Assembly (NCBI GenBank): GCA_933228895.1
Contig: OW121848.1
Span: forward strand, 86,075,470-86,139,469
Source of the DNA: Platycnemis pennipes
Taxonomy: Eukaryota > Arthropoda > Insecta > Odonata > Platycnemididae
Direction of reading: 5' to 3'
Length of the DNA stretch: 64,000 nucleotides
The position numbers and the translations under genes were made by a program. This document shows, piece by piece, positions 37,230 to 48,130 of the stretch (position 1 is the first letter of the stretch; each line of letters starts with the position of its first letter). The notes beneath the pieces were generated by a model. It did no database searches and was not told where the DNA came from. It saw nothing but the letters and a program-made list of their open reading frames with translations.

Positions 37230-38330
37230 ATTACGCTACATCATTTCCTTCCGAGAGGCGCAAGGCGGCCAAAGGAAAGGGGTGGGGGGACAGCATACAC
37301 TCACGAGTGGTGTATTCCCCCGCTTCCCCTTCGACCCATTTCACAAAGCCCACCCACCCATTTGGAAGGAGGGAGGAAAAAGGCTAAAAGGGGGAAGAGA
37401 GAAGAATGGGAAGACGACGGGGTTTAGGCTCAAGTTGCATTACAGCGAGTTTACGCATGCGCGAAAAGGGCCATGCCACCACTTTTCCAACAGGGCATCT
37501 TCCATCCCGAAAAACCCCGTTCCCGACCGGCGGGGACCCACGGAGAGTCACGGAACGGCAGCAACACCAGAGAGCGCGTTTAAGTACGGGAGGGGGGAAG
37601 GAAGAGAGCCGAATGTCAAGCGCTGGATCCCATCAAGAAGCGCTATCCGCTATCTCTCTCCCCCTCAACCCACTTTTCCCAACCCCCTCCCCAGCCTCCC
37701 GCATCCATATACACGCTATATCGCCGCCATCCCTTGCGGGGTCCTTATCTCTTCGTTCTCTTCATTTTTTTTCCTCCCGTTCCCCGTTGATTCCCTCCCC
37801 CTTTCTTGATCCGGGGGATCGTAGGAGAGAAGTACTGCACCCTAGTCATCGTTCCCATTTCAAAAAATGGGCAAACGGCGTCCTTTTTCGGGGGAGATCC
37901 TGCTGAACGACGTTCCCTTCCGTCACCCACCCTTCCGCCCCCTCGCCCCGCGACCCATGTACCCTCCGATGGAACTACCAACTACCCCCCTCACCAACTC
38001 GGGGAAGCTCCTTCAACCCCCACCATGCTGCACCCACCACAACCCCCTCCGTCTCTTAGCGGTCCCCGTTTCTGACTCTACCCTCCACGTCTCTCTCCTT
38101 CCCGTTTCCCGCACTGAACTCGTGAAACGTCCTCGGGCCGGAGGAGGCTTAAAGCTGACGACGAAGCGTCCGCTTCTCTCGTCTACCGCTGTTGTTCTCA
38201 GGGCGGCCATTGCTACCCCTTCCTTTCTCCTATCTTCCTTATTCCTCCTCCTCCACCTTCTGTTTGCGGAAAAGAAATGCCTAGCCTTCCTAGTGCTAGC
38301 CTAGTCTTTATCGACATTTTATTCTTTTCC
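37230..38330. other. Purine-to-pyrimidine polarity-switch island
   Basis: About 37230-37640 is purine-rich and about 37640-38330 strongly pyrimidine-rich on the + strand. Frames of 145-287 codons exist in several + frames and also on the - strand, which is inconsistent with a single gene and typical of stop-poor CT/GA-rich sequence. Confidence 0.5.
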
Positions 38331-39201
38331 CTTCCTCACAGCGCTCTTCTAAACTCGCAACTACTATAATTGCTGCAAATTCCAGCTGCCCTTTATCAGT
38401 GCTTAGCTAACTTTTTTTTCCTTACGCATAATAATATAGCCGTCACAACAGTTATAAAAGTTACATAGAAAAAAAAATTCTCGCATTATTTGTAGATCTA
38501 TCCTGTGATACCGAGAGATTTTCATTCATTCTAATCGCTCCACACTTTTAACACTAAATCTCTGTTCGATTCCATTAGCCATTAGGATTAGTCATTAGCC
38601 ATCGAAGGTGCCTGAATTCCGAGATGACTAAAGGAAGCATGACTTCGGACGGAAACTATTGTGTCGTAGTCTACAGTGTATTAGTAGCACTGTTAAACAA
38701 ATAGGTAGGAAGTAGTGTAGAACTGTAGAACAAATAGTGGTAGGAATATGAGTCTGGATTCTCTACAATCGGCTGAATTTGAAGCTCTTTCGTTCTGATA
38801 CTAATTTATTTGAATAAAGAAAATGCTCGTCTGAGAAATTCTGTTTTGTATTAAACATATTTTTCCAGCACATACCACGCTTTGGCTTAAGCACAAGCAT
38901 AAGTCGAGATAGATATTAAATTATTATTTTATCAAATACTCGCTGTACCGGTAACGTATATCACCATTTTTATGTCTAACATTACAAAGCCTAGATTTAC
39001 AGATATTCCTGATAGCATTAACGTTTTGCTCTGTTTATTGAAGTGCTGTAATACTTTGTCCATTATAATTGCACAAATTCCGCTTTAAAGTGCTCAACAT
39101 TGCATGGTAAGTTATGGTAACGATCAAGTATATTGCATCTCTACTTAGTACAAATAAATAAAATGCATAGGAACGGATTATTGTTATTATAAATGCATCT
39201 A
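38331..39201. other. AT-rich spacer, no gene seen
   Basis: No open frame of note and no recognised repeat. Confidence 0.55.
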
Positions 39202-39242
39202 TTCACTAAAATAGCTATTGCTTCAATAGCTATTTTAGTGAA
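39202..39242. repeat. Perfect palindrome, 19-bp arms, 3-nt loop
   Basis: Positions 39202-39220 (TTCACTAAAATAGCTATTG) and 39224-39242 are exact reverse complements around CTT. The symmetry ends abruptly on both sides. It may be a fold-back remnant or a hairpin-forming site. Confidence 0.9.
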
Positions 39243-40130
39243 AGGATTCCTGCTAACGGTATTTATTTTTTAAAAATATCTGCTGCGCCTTATCACAATT
39301 AATGGCCATAATTCAGGAAGAGGAGGAGGCTGCCTTACGAAATTCAACTCAGTACCTTTAGCTATTGGCCTAATATTTGTTTAAAAAAAAAGTCTGCAAA
39401 GTAACTTAACTTACTGATTTATCAAAATATTTTTTATTCTTTGAACATTTGCTAATCCAAATTGAATATCCACGGCAAAATGTAGATATAATATTTTTTT
39501 CATTAGGACTATTACTTAAGGTTATCTTTGTTCTTTTTAATACATTAATTAAAGTGTTTATGGAGTAAAAGTCAAATTAACATGAAACTCTCACTTTAAG
39601 TATTTCGCCCGGTCCATTATGAGCAATAAACATCGCGTACATAATCGTTTCTATTTTGTTACCACAAATACTAGATCTTCTTTTACTCTCTAAAACCTCT
39701 GAGCATTATAGGATTATTTTCAAAGATCGCGTTGCAAAATATGCACGTTATGTTCAATGTGCTAAGAAAAACATTAGATGACTAAATTAGGTGACTAAAC
39801 TGTTGCCTATGAATGTCAACACACTATAATATGGCTTCCTCCATACGAAAGCAGCGATTTGCAATAATTCTTCAAAGTAATCTTAACAAAACGTTGCAAT
39901 ATACCCAAATTCATTCGGCGAAATGCTTAATTTGAATCCAATGAGTATATTATCGAGCATGTTTGTGATGTTACTCTGTAATTTTATTGAATTTGGCCAT
40001 GATGAATCAATAATTCACCAAACGATGCATAAATTATCAATTCAGATTTTTATTTTGATTTTTTTATTATTGTCTAGGGAATAAACATTCATGCATTTAT
40101 GGCATGGCGAGTATTTGCAGATTATTGCCT
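39243..40130. other. AT-rich spacer, no gene seen
   Basis: No open frame of note and no recognised RNA. Confidence 0.55.
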
Positions 40131-40176
40131 TTTTGCATCTCAAACGCCAGCGATCCTAGTAATCCCAGACCCCTGG

Positions 40177-41548
40177 TTAACATATAGTGGCATTTTCGGA
40201 AAGTACTTCCACTATGGCGAGGGAAAAACAGTTGTCAAAAGTTTGATTATGGTGGGCAGTATGTTTCGGGATAGGTTCGTGGAAGGGAGGAATTTTGGTG
40301 GAATGCCGGTGGTTGTTCATCCTGATAGCTAGTGGTGTAGTGCACTCTCCAATGTAGAAGGAGGGGCAGAAATTGCAGGAGAGGCGGTAAACTACATTGG
40401 TGGAGGTGCAGGAGGGTGTAGAGGAGGATTTGTTAAGGACTGATGAGGAGGCTGAGCGCAGTAGAAAGCAACATTTGCATCTCGGGCGTTTGCAAGGTGA
40501 AGAGAAATTGGAAGGAAGGGGAGCATGTAGAAGAGTGGGTCGGGTGGATCTAAGAATATTGCTGAGATTGGGTGCTTTTTTGTAAATAACGGAAGGGCAG
40601 GCGGGAAGGAGATTTGATGTTGTATGGTTGGTATTTATGATGGGGTAAAGATCTCTCAGGATGCTTTTTATTTTGTGTGAGCCGGGAAAAAATTTGGTGA
40701 TGTAATTCAATCGGCCGGGAGGGTTATTTTTGATGCGGGGTGTGTAATTGGCGGTAGGGGATAGAATTTTCTTTCTGAGGAGAGGCTCAGGGTACCCACG
40801 TTTCTGGAGGGCGTGATGGAGGTTATCAATGGCTTGGTGTAGGGAGGGGGCATTGTTGCAAAGACGGTGAGCCCGGACGGAGAGAGAGTATGGAATGGAT
40901 TGTTTGGTGTGTGGCGGGTGACAACTAGTATAATGCAAATATTGTTCGTGGTTGGTGGGCTTTTTGTGGATAGAGGTGATGAATTTGTTGTCTTGAAGGA
41001 GAATGTTGATATCAAGGAAGGTGGCGGATGAATCAGAGATGGAGGAGGTGAACGTGATAGAGGAAGAAGAGTTGAGAGAAGAGATAAAAGAGGTGAGAGA
41101 GTCGCGCCCGTGGGGCCACAGGAGGAAAATATCATCAATGTATCGGGCCCACAGGAGGGGTTTGAGCACTTGGGAGTTTAGGAATGAAGTTTCTAGATGG
41201 CCCATATAAATGTTGGCGTAAGATGGTGCCATGCGGGTCCCCATAGGGACCCCTCGGATGTGCAGATAATTGTTATTATTAAATGAGAAGGCATTTTTGG
41301 TAAGGACAAGTTCTGCTAGGCGAGTGATGAAACTGGTAGATGGAGAGTGGGGTGTTGGACGTAGTGAGAGGAAGTAGTGGAGAGATTCTAGGCCTTCATG
41401 GTGGGGAATGGAAGTATAGAGTGATACCACATCTATCGTAGCCATGAGAATATTGGTGTCTTTGGGAATGGGGGTGGAATTAAGGATGTCAAGAAAGTGG
41501 TAGGAGTCTTTGATGAAGGAAGGGAGGGAGGTGACTATTGGTTGAAGG
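40177..41548 (-). mobile_element. Penelope-like retroelement, open frame, ends truncated
   Basis: Penelope-like elements encode a reverse transcriptase joined to a GIY-YIG endonuclease. The minus-strand frame is open from about 41548; the first Met is at 41445 and gives 422 residues. Numbered from that Met it shows ATIDVVSLYTSIPH (motif A, Asp5), RGVPMGTRMAPSYANIY (64-80), the catalytic YIDD (102-105), and a Cys cluster C318/C323/C325/C326. A GIY-YIG-like region follows: VVYRLSCNFC (351-360), FYIGE (363-367) and Arg375. The 33 codons before the Met read on in frame (SLPSFIKDSYHFLDI), so the Met is internal and the N-terminal part is missing. The stop after IVEVLSENATIC probably removes the last tens of residues. 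No internal stop interrupts about 450 codons, suggesting a fairly young copy. Activity is unlikely. Confidence 0.93.
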
Positions 41549-41815
41549 TAGTGATGTCTTCATCGCTTGAGATTCATCTACAACGATTTTTTCGTAGCCA
41601 TTGTAGGTATTTACAACTTGCTCTCCAACGAGAGAATAGCAATTTTAGCAACAATACAATGCAAAAGAACGGCTACCGTGGGTTCTCTCTCTAGAACTTT
41701 GAATGGAGAAGAAAATCGTGATTCTTTATTCATACACAGAATGCCCTTAGTGTGATTGCCCTTCGAGATTAAAAATAAATTACGACATTCTATACCGAAA
41801 CGTATATCTCCCTCT
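41549..41815. other. Short spacer
   Basis: No feature recognised. It abuts the truncated upstream edge of the Penelope-like element. Confidence 0.5.
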
Positions 41816-42540
41816 TCCCCGTATAATTACTTTTGATGCCAGAAAATTCCCATTCCTCCTCCGCAGCCCCTAAATCCAGCCTCAGTCCCCTTTCTCTTCC
41901 CTCCATCACTCCCTTTCCCTCTCTTGCTCTCTCCCTTTCTCGGCTTCTTCCTCTCCACCCTCGTCGCCCCTGCGTCGCCGTCCAAGTCCCCTGTCTCTAC
42001 TTACCGCTCACACCCCCCTCCGCAAAACCCATCCCTCCCCTTTTACAGTAACCGTCGCCCCCTCACGCACACAACACTGTTTTGCGACAGGCCAATGGTT
42101 TTCTAAATGAGTGCGGTTGAAGTCCCCTGTAATGCCCGGTTCGAGTTTATAAACGTTAAAGTTAAAGAACGATTACTGCTTACTGGCTGCGCGGGTTAGG
42201 GGAGGGTATGGGGAGGAGGAGAAGGGCGAAGCAGTTAGGGTGGGGGCTTTCTTGGAAGACGGTGTGGGAAGAGGGCGCGTGCAAAGGATTGTTTGGGAAG
42301 ATGGAGAGGGGGTATGACTTGGAGAAGGGCTGGGTCAGGGAAGTGTATGGCTGCGTAGGCTGGCACAGGGAATCAAAGGGATTCTTGGTTAATTTGCCAG
42401 TTAGACCTCAGGAGAAGGCTAATGGGAGAAAGGGAGAAGTCTCTTAGGAGAAGAGAGAGGGAGGAGGAAACCAAGAGATCTAGAAGGGAGGAGACAAGGC
42501 AGTTGTAAAGTTGTTTGGGTTTCCGGAAGGCAGAGAGACG
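41816..42540. other. Pyrimidine-to-purine polarity-switch island
   Basis: About 41840-42065 is CT-rich and about 42190-42540 GA-rich on the + strand, the same polarity as the 11-kb island. The open frames are short and low-complexity. Confidence 0.5.
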
Positions 42541-43030
42541 AAAGGAATTGACGTGTAATAAATAGGATTAAATGCTTTGCATACAAAATCGTGGGGACGC
42601 TACAAGTTTGCTGTCACAATTTCTAGAAATTAACGTCAGATCAGTGCCTATGATAATTTCATTTAACATATTTCTTAAAGAAAATCCACTAGCACATGAG
42701 AAAATAAATGCATACTTAATGTAACTGAGAAACCTCCCGATGAATTATTCATGATTCAAAATTAGAGACTATGCAATCTGAATGAAGACTTTGAGAATCT
42801 TTCTAATTAAGACCTTCGTATTTGCTAAATTCCTAATTCGCTGTTATTTTTAAATTGATATGAACACCATTGGAAACATTACTCCTAAACAGTAAACTTA
42901 TTTTATCCTCATATTTAATGTAAATCTGAAAAAGTTTTACGTCTTTAAATTACGGCCGAATAGTTCATAGTAACCTCAAAGGAATGAATATTGTGACTTA
43001 TACCGGCATATAATTATTTTCATAAGTCAT
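42541..43030. other. AT-rich spacer, no gene seen
   Basis: AT-rich, with no open frame of note. It ends where the RTE-like element's GC-richer 5' region begins. Confidence 0.5.
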
Positions 43031-43598
43031 TTAACTCGCGGCTGAGCTTAAAACCACCGAGTGCGTCCTCCGGGTTGCGGATGGTGGGTCGACCTTTAGA
43101 TATAGAGGTTAGCTGCGAGATAAGCGAGTTTACTCGTCGAATAAGCAGTCGTGGACAAAAAGCGACGGCATTTCGAGGGGGATTTTTGGTCTATCCTTGG
43201 GTAAGGTAGGCCACTAAATAATACAGAACCAATGAAGATGCCGTGACTTGGCGACGGAGGCCGCCAACAATTACGCTTCCCATCACCCGGAGGTGAGGGC
43301 AGCAGCTCTTCTTCCATGAGTGAAGGTGGAGACTACAGTGGTCGGTTCAGCGACACTTATTTCACTACAGGCGTGGTAACATTTACTTTAACGGCGGTAG
43401 TACTGCGTTGTGGAAGGCAAGAGGAAACCACCACATTAATATCCCGAGGAGTCGCAGCTACTCCACTCTTTTCTTTCTTATCAAGACTTGTTGCAACCCT
43501 CTCGAGTAAAATATTCCGGAGGTCAAATAGTTCCCCATTCGGATCTCCGGGCGGGGACTACTCGAGAGAAAACATCAGTCAAGTGTGATAGACATTTT

Positions 43599-44333
43599 AG
43601 GGTAGGATCGTGGAACGTGCGATCACTTCGGACCTGCGGAAGACTAGAGAACCTTAAGTTGTAAATGCGGAGAATTGACTTCGATGTATTAGGAATCAGT
43701 GAAGTGAGATGGCCCGAAGAAGGAGACTTCTGGAGTGAAAGTTACAGAATTATTCACACCGGATTACTGAATGGTAACGCTGGTGTAGTCATAATACTCA
43801 GGAAGAGTGCAGAACTACGTGTGAAGAGCTTTCAGCAGTACAATGAGAGGATTATAATGGTTAAAATTGAAACTAAGCCTACAGATACATTGTGGTGCAA
43901 GTTTACATGCCTGCGTCGGACTACGAAGATGAAGAAGTGTAAGACGTCTACGAAGATATCACGGAAGTAATAAAACGGGTAATAGAAGAAGAAAACCTAA
44001 TTATTTTAGGAGACTGGAACGCTGTCGTCGGCGTAGGTCAAGATGGAAGAGTGACTGGAAAATATGGATTGGGAAACCGAAACGAAAGAGGAGAAAGACT
44101 GCTGAGTTCTGCACACAACATAAGTTAGTGGTTACCGTAACACATTGTTTAAAAATCGCAACCGAAGAAAGTACACGTGGAGGAAGCCAAGAGACAGAGG
44201 AAGATTTCAAATAGACTACATTTTAGTGAAGCAGAGGTTCACGAATCAGGTGAAGGACTACAAAAGCTACCCAGGTGCAGACATCGACAGTGACCGTATT
44301 TCAGTGATGATGAAATGCCATCTAAAATTCTAG
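43599..44333 (+). pseudogene. RTE-like endonuclease domain, decayed
   Basis: The domain nicks target DNA to prime reverse transcription. Visible motifs in order are GSWNVRSLR (43605 on, Asn retained), a TAA at 43662-43664, LGISEVRWPEEGDFW (43689 on, Glu retained), GNAGVVI, then in another frame IILGDWNAVVG (44000 on, Asp and Asn retained), and in a third frame YTWRKPRDRGRFQIDYILVKQ (Asp retained). The final SDH motif reads SDR (GADIDSDRISV), so the general-base histidine is lost by what would be a single transition. With the stop and frame changes this domain cannot be made intact. Confidence 0.88.
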
Positions 44334-44359
44334 AAGTTGAAGAAAGCAGTAAAAAAACA

Positions 44360-46221
44360 TTTGGCAAGTAGAACAACTGAAGGAGACTCAACATCGGCTG
44401 GCATTTCAGAAAGCAGTAGGAATCTACATAGGAGAGGACCTGACTGAGAAACCAGTAGAAGAGTGTTGGGTAAACATTAAATATGGACTACAGGAAGCCG
44501 CGAAAGGGGTTCTTGGACGGAGAAAAGTTGCCAAGAAGAAGGATTGCAGAAGAAGTCTTAAACCTGATTAAAGAAAGAAGAAAGAATGCGAAGACTGAAG
44601 AAGGGCAGCTTTGCTACAAAAGAATAATGAACGAAGTAAGTCGCAAAGCCAGGAAATTTATAGAAATGTGGATGAAGAATATATGCGAAGATGTACAACC
44701 TTGCACTTGGAAAGGTGGAAGCTGCCTATAGGATAGTGAGGAACCACTTCAAGGAACGGAGCGAAAGATGCAACGCTATAAGGGACAAGAATGGAGAACT
44801 TTTGATTGAAAAAGAAGACAAAGTGAAGAGATGGAAAGAATATCTGGAAGAGTTATACAACGGAAACAATCTCAACACGAAAGTGATTGAAGAGGAAAGC
44901 GAAGTAGAAAATGATGATATGGGAGCATTAATATTAAGATCGAAATTCGATGCAGTAATAAGGGACCTTCGAATGAATAAATGGCCTCTCTGGAATTGAT
45001 GATATCCCTACAGAATTAATGAAAAATGTAGGAGAGAAGACATGAATCTACATCTACCAAACCATCTGCGATATGTATTCAACAGGAGAGATGCCTAGGG
45101 ACTTAGAGAAAAACATCATAATTCCTATTCCCAGAAAGAAGAGATGGGAGAAATGCGAAAATTTTAGGACTATAAGCCTGACGACACATGCATCGAAGAT
45201 ACTGACAAGGATCATCTACAAAAGAATAGAAGGAAAGGCAGAGGAGTTCCTGGATGAAGATCAATTCGGGATCAGGAAAAGTAAGGGTACAATCGAAGCA
45301 ATATTAACCCTTAGGCTGCTAATAGAGAAGAGAATGGAGAAGAACAAACCGACCTTCATTGCATTTGTGGATTTTGAGAAGGCTTTTGACAACGTAGATT
45401 GGAATTTAATGCTTGGAATTCTGATAGGAATTGGAGTGTCTTACAATGACCGAAGAATTATCCAGACTTTGTATAAAAAACAAGTAGCTGTGATAAAATC
45501 TGGAGCCAGCGCTGAAGAAGCAAGGATAAGGAAAGGAGTGAGACAAAGCTGTGCACTATCTCCCGTAATTTTTAACCTTTACATCGAGAAAGCCATCAAT
45601 GAAATTCAGGAAAAGTGTTCTGGAGTGAAAATCCTCGGAGAAACAATCAGCATGCTACGATTCGCTGATGACATAGCTCTCATAGTAGAGATAGAGAAGG
45701 ATCTGAAAAAGATGCTAACAACCACGGCCAGGCATAAGCTGAAGATCAATAAGAAGAAGACTAAGATATTGGTGTGCAGCAAGAAAAGAGAGGCCAAAAC
45801 CAACGTTATACTAGGAAAACAGAAACTGGAAGAGGTGAAAGAGTTCTGTTACCTGGGAAGCAGAGTAACCAGCGATGGACGAAGCAAGAAAGAAATAGTT
45901 AGTAGAATAGCCCAGACAAAGAAGGCATTCTATCAAAAGAAGAATCTACTTACAGCTGGAAATACAAGCTTAGAAGTAAGGAAGCAATTCATCAGAACGT
46001 ATATGTGGAACATGTTCCTTTACGCCAGTGAGGCATGGACGATGACAGCAGTGGAGGAGAAAAGGGTGGAAGCATTCGAAATGTGGTGCTATAGAAGAAT
46101 GATGATGATTAAATGGATCGACCGAGTAAGTAATGAGGAAGTCCTAAGAATAGTGGGAGAGAAGAGAAGTCTGCTGACAACTATAAAAAGAAGACGGGAC
46201 AGCCTAATTGGCCATATCTAA
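44360..46221 (+). pseudogene. RTE-like reverse transcriptase, longest frame 382 codons
   Basis: The upstream linker is seen in frames at 44483-44731 and 44691-44999 (KRWKEYLEELYNG, then a frame change near 44985 before GIDDIPTELM). The main frame starts at Met 45073: NIIIPIPRKK (14-23), CENFRTISLTTHASKIL (28-44), FVDFEKAFDNVDW (98-110, motif A Asp100), KGVRQSCALSP (154-164) and FADD (197-200, catalytic Asp pair). YLGSRVTSDG and ASEAWTMTA mark the thumb/C-terminal region. The usual GVRQG is GVRQS here (Ser159). The frame stops at 46219 where the family continues HILRHDGP; the following sequence encodes that continuation in shifted frames to about 46400. Confidence 0.92.
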
Positions 46222-46432
46222 GACACGATGGCCCGATGAAGACAATCGTCGAGGGAAGAGTGAACGGGAAGAAAGGAAAAGGCAAGCCTCGTATGAGTTA
46301 CATATACAGAACAGGTCGTGAAGGACGTGAAAGAGAGGAGTCACGTTAATATGAAGAGGTTGGTCGATAGAAGAATCGAGTGGAGGGCTGTGTCAAACCA
46401 GTCCTAGGACTGTTGACCCATGATGATAATGA

Positions 46433-46580
46433 AGTCATTTGATTAGGATCATGTCCTTTTGAAGTTCTTACATGTGAAGATATCCATTCATTAAACCACT
46501 AATCCACCTAAATTTATTGAATGCTACTTTGTTCAGAGGCAAAATTTGTTTTTTAAATTTTATTTTATATTATTACACCT
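46433..46580. other. AT-rich gap between two LINE copies
   Basis: About 140 bp of AT-rich DNA separating the two RTE-like 3' ends. Confidence 0.5.
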
Positions 46581-46995
46581 TGAGTACGCTACTTTATGGC
46601 AGTAAGGCATGAACGACAACAGCAGCTGAGAAGTTAATCCTGGAGGTACTTGAAATATGACATTGTACAAGAATGATGAAAATATAATAGGCGAAGTGAC
46701 TAGTGATGAAGTCGAGTATAATGGGAGAGAAGTGTGTTCTAAAAACGGCTAAAATAAGACGGGACGACTTAACCTGTCGTCCGAAACTGGAATTTCTTGA
46801 GACTTGGTGATATTATGAAAATAAGGATTTGAATGGAGAGAATGGCACAGGAAGACATCGTGCGAGATTTTTGGAGCAAGTGGTTAACGTTGAAAGAGAA
46901 AAATGGCAAAAATATGAAGAGGTTTGCTGATAGCGGAATCGAATGGAGATTTTCGTTAAACCAATCTAAGGATGGTTGACTACTGATGATGATTA
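46581..46995 (+). mobile_element. 5'-truncated RTE-like LINE 3' fragment
   Basis: In shifting frames it encodes STLLYGSKA, TTTAAEKL, KTAKIRRDDL, RARFLEQVV and REKWQKYEE, and ends in NQSKDG. These are the C-terminal landmarks of the same reverse transcriptase family as the 43-46 kb copy. Its 3' end (GGTTGACTACTGATGATGATT) parallels that copy's 3' end. It is shortened at the 5' side, as target-primed reverse transcription often leaves copies, and carries stops and indels. Divergence from the neighbour suggests a separate insertion, not a simple tandem duplication. Confidence 0.82.
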
Positions 46996-47460
46996 TCCAA
47001 TCTCATAGATACGAAATGGATACTGTAGGACTTTGCTAGACAACTCTATTCTTTAAAGGGGAATGAGACAAGTAATGGCTATGTTATTACTATATTTTCA
47101 AGAAAAAAATGTAATGCCCCGCGGATGCCAACTTTGTGCTATACTTTTGGAAAAAAATAATTGCATATCATAATGACGAAATCGATTTAAGGCATTTTCA
47201 GGGATTGTGATGCGATTCCCTTTAAATGCGATGTGATATAAAGCTATATTTAGCTCTCAATCATTTTCTCATCACCCTGTATTAAGCTTTGATTTGTATT
47301 GATTTTAGCAGCCAAATCATTCTATCGAAAACCAATATTAATATCTACTGAAATGTTGAGGCCAACGCTTATGCCCACTTATACCTCAGCTGTAATTGAA
47401 GTATTCACCAATGACTCAACTCAATCCACGGTGCTTGATGTCATGTGATTCTTGCTTTGG
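46996..47460. other. AT-rich spacer, no gene seen
   Basis: No open frame or repeat recognised. Confidence 0.5.
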
Positions 47461-48130
47461 CGACAACACATTCTTTCACTCCCCTCAAATGAGCCCCCCC
47501 TCTCTCTCCAACTTCATTTTCCCGAAGAGGAACCAAAAGGAAATTTATTACCTTTTATGAGGAGATGATTTTAATACAAGAGCTTTTGGAAGTGCGGAGG
47601 CTAGGAAGAGACAGGAGGGGTTTACAGTATACCTTCTGTAACAGGAGAACTGCCAAGTGTAGTTTGAGGACTTTTATACCGTCGATGATTCTCCTACCCT
47701 TGGTGAGGGGTCACGACTTGTGCGTTTACTGCCCGGGGGCCCTCGGTATCTTTTACATCCATGCTAGTAAAGGTAAAACTCGGACGAAGCGACGAGCGGT
47801 TCGCTTATCCTCCATTTGCCGACCCCCATTATGTCCCTCCTCCGTACCGCCGGCTGTCCCATTCTCCCTATCCCCACCGCTCGACCCTCCTTCGGAAAAC
47901 GCTTTACGATTGCGCCGCTTGGCAGCGCTAAGTGCACACGACCATAGCGCCAGAATCCACTAATCCTCCCGGAACCCACTCCGCCTATCTCTCTTGTCTC
48001 TCGCCCTTACTTCATTAATACGTGATGAAGAAGTGGGCGAGGGGAGGTGCGGTGATCGAAGGAAAGAGAGGAAAGGTGGGCTCGCCGAGATGAAAGGGAG
48101 GATGTATACAAGGGGAGAGCAGAAAGGCTA
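47461..48130. other. GC-rich island
   Basis: Pyrimidine-rich around 47800-48005, then purine-rich at 48020-48115. The 132-codon frame 47565-47963 + overlaps a minus-strand frame (47764-47979) and is unrecognised. Confidence 0.45.

Larger units (their letters stand above)
43030..46432 (+). mobile_element. RTE-like non-LTR retrotransposon, near full length, broken
   Basis: The element has a 5' region of about 570 bp, then an APE-type endonuclease and a reverse transcriptase with the C-terminal region typical of RTE-like LINEs. The 3' end is TGATGATAATGA-like (about 46420). It has at least one nonsense codon (43662-43664) and several frameshifts between 43.9 and 46.3 kb, so no full polyprotein is encoded. 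The layout matches the RTE/BovB-type family that also gave rise to many database entries named craniofacial development protein 2-like. The 5' boundary is approximate, and the clade call rests on motif pattern only. Confidence 0.93.

Noticed and set aside
37406..37906. 166-codon + strand open frame
   Set aside because: It overlaps the 287-codon frame in another phase in a low-complexity island, with no recognisable domain.
40397..41209. Plus-strand and alternative minus-strand frames over the Penelope-like element
   Set aside because: They are shadows of the minus-strand retroelement frame, which has clear motifs.
45606..45803. Minus-strand open frame within the reverse transcriptase region
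   Set aside because: It is a shadow of the real + strand reverse transcriptase frame.
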